A DNA stretch of 64,000 nt from Clostridia bacterium (GTDB lineage: Bacteria > Bacillota > Clostridia > Christensenellales > Borkfalkiaceae): NCBI GenBank assembly GCA_017453045.1, contig JAFTKX010000006.1, forward strand, positions 62,001 to 126,000, in the 5' to 3' direction. Within the stretch, counting starts at the first letter, position 1. Every line of letters starts with the position of its first letter. The notes beneath the pieces were generated by a model. It worked only from the letters and a program-made list of their open reading frames with translations, made no database searches and was not told the origin of the DNA. Below, one piece after another: positions 61,635 through 64,000 of this stretch. Both the position numbers and the translations under genes were made by a program.

Positions 61635-62372
61635 TTATTTTAATTTCGGAGTGATATTTTCAAAAACGTAACCCTCTACGTAAGGTAAAGATTTTTCTTC
61701 GTCTTGAGTGTTTCTTATCGTCCAACAAAGCACTCTCTTACCCCTTGCAATTCTCTTTTTTAAAGGCAAGGTCGTAAAACTGTAATTTATAAAATCTGGC
61801 TTTGACATAAAATTCAAAAGCCCGTTAGCAAGAACGAAACGTAAAAACGGTTTAAGCGCGGGATTTTTCCCCCCGTCAATTAGTTGACCGCGTATGACGC
61901 TTGGACTAAGTTTTCTAACGTATTTCATAAGTCTTGGGTCAAAAGACTGAATTACGTATTCTCCCTTATAATCTTTTAACAGTTCCAAAACTTTTTTTGC
62001 AAGAATTTCGTTTTTAGAAGATTGAGATTTTAATTCAATCAAAAGGGGAACTCTACCGTCGACGAGTTTTAAAAATTCTTCAAAAGTAATTATTTTCTCT
62101 TGCGTGTCCAAAAGAGTAAGTTTGCTAACTTCTTCGTAAGAAACGTTCCAAATTAAAGAGTCTTTTCCCGTCATTCTCTTTAAATTGTCGTCGTGAAAAC
62201 ATACGGGCGTAAAATCGCTTGTAAGTTGAACGTCCATTTCGATAGGATAATTTAATTCGATTGCTCTCTCGTACGCCTTTACGCTATTTTCGGGAATTCC
62301 GTCGCCGTGAAAACCCCTGTGGGCGCAAGCCCTCGTTATTAGCCAATGTCCGTCTGGTATTCTATTTTTCAT
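61635..62372 (-). CDS. Glycerophosphodiester phosphodiesterase
   Basis: A 245-residue GDPD that releases glycerol-3-phosphate from glycerophosphodiesters. Catalytic CAHRGFHGDGIPENS and EMDVQLTSDFTPVCFHDDNL carry the His pair and metal-binding Glu/Asp; LLIELKS, YVIQSFDP and LCWTIRN complete the family. There is no signal peptide, so it acts in the cytoplasm. ATG at 62372 is used because GGGAGAG precedes it; an upstream TTG in frame lies inside that ribosome site. Confidence 0.92.
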   Translation of the reverse strand: MKNRIPDGHWLITRACAHRGFHGDGIPENSVKAYERAIELNYPIEMDVQLTSDFTPVCFHDDNLKRMTGKDSLIWNVSYEEVSKLTLLDTQEKIITFEEFLKLVDGRVPLLIELKSQSSKNEILAKKVLELLKDYKGEYVIQSFDPRLMKYVRKLSPSVIRGQLIDGGKNPALKPFLRFVLANGLLNFMSKPDFINYSFTTLPLKKRIARGKRVLCWTIRNTQDEEKSLPYVEGYVFENITPKLK

Positions 62373-62415
62373 AAACTCTCCCAAATCCCACCATTTTGGT
62401 AGGAATTCTATAAAA

Positions 62416-62444
62416 ATTATAATTTAGGTAGCCCGTTTTGTCAA
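62416..62444 (-). promoter_or_regulatory. Promoter of the GDPD-copA operon
   Basis: Minus-strand TTGACA (62439-62444), 17 bases, TATAAT (62416-62421), full consensus. The leader holds the inverted repeat CCTACCAAAATGGTGGG (complement of 62388-62404), a possible operator or hairpin. Confidence 0.82.
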
Positions 62445-62503
62445 GTGATTTATGTATAAATCAAAATTTTACCGTCTTTATCGTAAATTGTTGCAAAATA
62501 TGT

Positions 62504-62532
62504 TTGATTTTATTCAACGTTTTATTTATAAT
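62504..62532 (+). promoter_or_regulatory. Promoter of lepA
   Basis: TTGATT (62504-62509), 17 bases, TATAAT (62527-62532), about 60 bases before the lepA start. Confidence 0.75.
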
Positions 62533-62592
62533 ATAAATACGTATGCGCACTTGTAGGCGCGCGAGTAAGTTTATCAAGACAGGATTGAATAT

Positions 62593-64000
62593 ATGGCGAT
62601 TAAAACCAAGGACAACTTAAGAAACTTTTGTATCGTAGCCCACATTGACCACGGCAAGTCTACCCTTGCCGATAGAATTATGGAATATACGGGACAAGTT
62701 GCCGAAAGAGATATGGAAGACCAACTTTTAGACTCTATGGATTTAGAGAGAGAAAGGGGCATTACCATAAAACTTACCCCCGTTAGAATGGCGTACACGG
62801 CAAAAGACGGAAAGGAATATATTTTTAACCTTATCGACACTCCGGGGCACGTCGACTTCACCTACGAAGTTTCGCGCTCTCTCGCAGCGTGCGAAGGGGC
62901 TATCCTTATCGTCGACGCAACGCAAGGTATCGAAGCGCAAACGCTTGCCAACTGCTATCTTGCCCTTGATAACGACCTTGAAATAGTACCCGTTATAAAT
63001 AAAATCGACTTGGCGTCTGCTCGCCCTGACGAAACGGCTAAAGAAATTGAAGACGTAATAGGGCTCGACGGCTCCGACGCTCCGAGAGTTTCGGCTAAAA
63101 ACGGTATAAATATCGACCAAGTTTTAGAAAAAATAGTCGAACTCGTTCCACCGCCGAAAGGCGACGACGACGCGCCACTCAAAGCGCTTATTTTCGACTC
63201 TTATTACGACAATTTTAAGGGCGTTATTTGTTTCGTAAGAATCGTTGACGGAACTATTTCGGCAGGAACTAGAATTAAAACTTTTATGGGCGAAAAACAG
63301 TTCGACGTTACCGAAGTCGGAACGTTTAACCCCGGTCTTTTACCTAAAAAATCGCTTACGGCGGGCGAAGTTGGATATATTGCCGCAAGCATTAAAAGCA
63401 TAGAAGATATCGCCGTAGGCGATACTATTACAACTACGGTAAATCCCGCCCCCGAACCGCTCCCCGGTTATAAAAAAGTTCAACCCGTAGTATTTTCGGG
63501 TATTTATCCGCTCGACGGCTCTAAATTTAACGATTTAAAAGAAGCCCTTTTAAAACTTAAATTAAACGACGCTTCGCTTACTTTTGAGCCCGATAATTCA
63601 ACTGCGCTCGGCTTTGGTTTTAGATGCGGATTTTTAGGGCTTTTACACATGGAAATTATCCAAGAGAGAATTGAAAGAGAATTCGACCTTGATATAATCA
63701 CAACCGCTCCGTCCGTTTCTTACCACGTTTATAAAACCGACGGCGAAATGCTCGTAGTCGATAACCCAAGTAGGTTTCCCGACGTTTCGTATATAGATTA
63801 CGCGGAAGAACCCGTTATTAAGGCGAATATCTTTACCCCACCCGATTACGTGGGCGCAATTATGGAACTTTGCCAAGAAAAACGCGGTGTGTTTACGGAT
63901 ATGACCTATCTTGATTCTAACCGCGTAAGGCTTAATTACACTCTCCCTTTAAACGAAATAATCTTCGACTTTTTCGACGGGCTTAAAAGTAGAACTCGCG
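62593..64000 (+). CDS. lepA: Elongation factor 4, 5' part
   Basis: The first 469 codons of LepA, a translational GTPase that back-translocates or rescues stalled ribosomes; full length would be about 600 residues, so the 3' end is outside the window. [14 protein letters not shown] (P-loop), [15 protein letters not shown] and NKIDLASA are all standard, and [14 protein letters not shown] is typical of domain III. The ATG at 62593 follows AGGA. The frame is intact to the last base. Confidence 0.96.
   Translation, partial: MAIKTKDNLRNFCIVAHIDHGKSTLADRIMEYTGQVAERDMEDQLLDSMDLERERGITIKLTPVRMAYTAKDGKEYIFNLIDTPGHVDFTYEVSRSLAACEGAILIVDATQGIEAQTLANCYLALDNDLEIVPVINKIDLASARPDETAKEIEDVIGLDGSDAPRVSAKNGINIDQVLEKIVELVPPPKGDDDAPLKALIFDSYYDNFKGVICFVRIVDGTISAGTRIKTFMGEKQFDVTEVGTFNPGLLPKKSLTAGEVGYIAASIKSIEDIAVGDTITTTVNPAPEPLPGYKKVQPVVFSGIYPLDGSKFNDLKEALLKLKLNDASLTFEPDNSTALGFGFRCGFLGLLHMEIIQERIEREFDLDIITTAPSVSYHVYKTDGEMLVVDNPSRFPDVSYIDYAEEPVIKANIFTPPDYVGAIMELCQEKRGVFTDMTYLDSNRVRLNYTLPLNEIIFDFFDGLKSRTR

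Noticed and set aside
1..64000. CRISPR array or transposon
   Set aside because: No regularly spaced direct repeats with unique spacers and no transposase frame were seen.

Overview
The window looks like chromosomal DNA of a low-GC, CpG-tolerant Clostridia-type Firmicute, probably gut-associated (inference). The reasons are strong AGGAG-type ribosome sites, near-consensus TTGACA-17-TATAAT promoters, a CdaA-type diadenylate cyclase, DegV, a ComEC/HolA pair, EF-4 and a glucuronide-degradation operon. Most genes are on the minus strand. No CRISPR array, rRNA or transposase was found.

Layout. 1-2.9 kb: right end of an integrated element (divergent XRE regulator, small genes, tyrosine integrase) abutting a six-gene tRNA operon (Gly, Arg, His, Gln, Lys, Lys). 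3.6-14.5 kb: housekeeping genes (rdgB with a phosphoesterase, degV, a GltS-type symporter with a PlsC-type acyltransferase, then an operon MBL hydrolase-comEC-holA-cdaA-36 aa membrane peptide-lysC). 14.7-15.9 kb: tandem hairpin-forming repeats, a terminated structured RNA (possible 6S RNA) and tRNA-Glu. 16.2-25.2 kb: a glucuronide/hexuronate operon (GPH permease, GH2 glycosidase, UxuA, SDR fructuronate reductase, KDPG aldolase, KDG kinase) with a divergent AraC regulator.

25.2-45.8 kb is the notable region: about 20 kb of co-directional genes behind a consensus promoter. It encodes a GrpE-like factor, an Hsp70, a SUKH-like protein, an Hsp70-vWA fusion, a 1034-residue J-like/zinc-ribbon/FN3 scaffold, a soluble GTPase, a GAP1-like 894-residue protein, two membrane-anchored zinc-ribbon GTPases, a Gly-rich beta-helix-like membrane protein, a transglutaminase-fold protein and a polytopic membrane protein. 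I read it as a private Hsp70 chaperone cycle wired to a double-GTPase/GAP1 signalling system of the kind predicted to act in bacterial conflict or stress sensing. I do not recognise this exact combination.

45.9-64 kb: a PHP phosphoesterase, split chromate-type transporter and lgt operon; an EF-G paralogue with a PfkB-family sugar kinase; a 1962-residue secreted modular protein followed by a 40-residue peptide gene; a copper P-type ATPase with a GDPD phosphodiesterase; and the start of lepA, which runs off the window. Several short dispersed palindromic repeats sit between genes.
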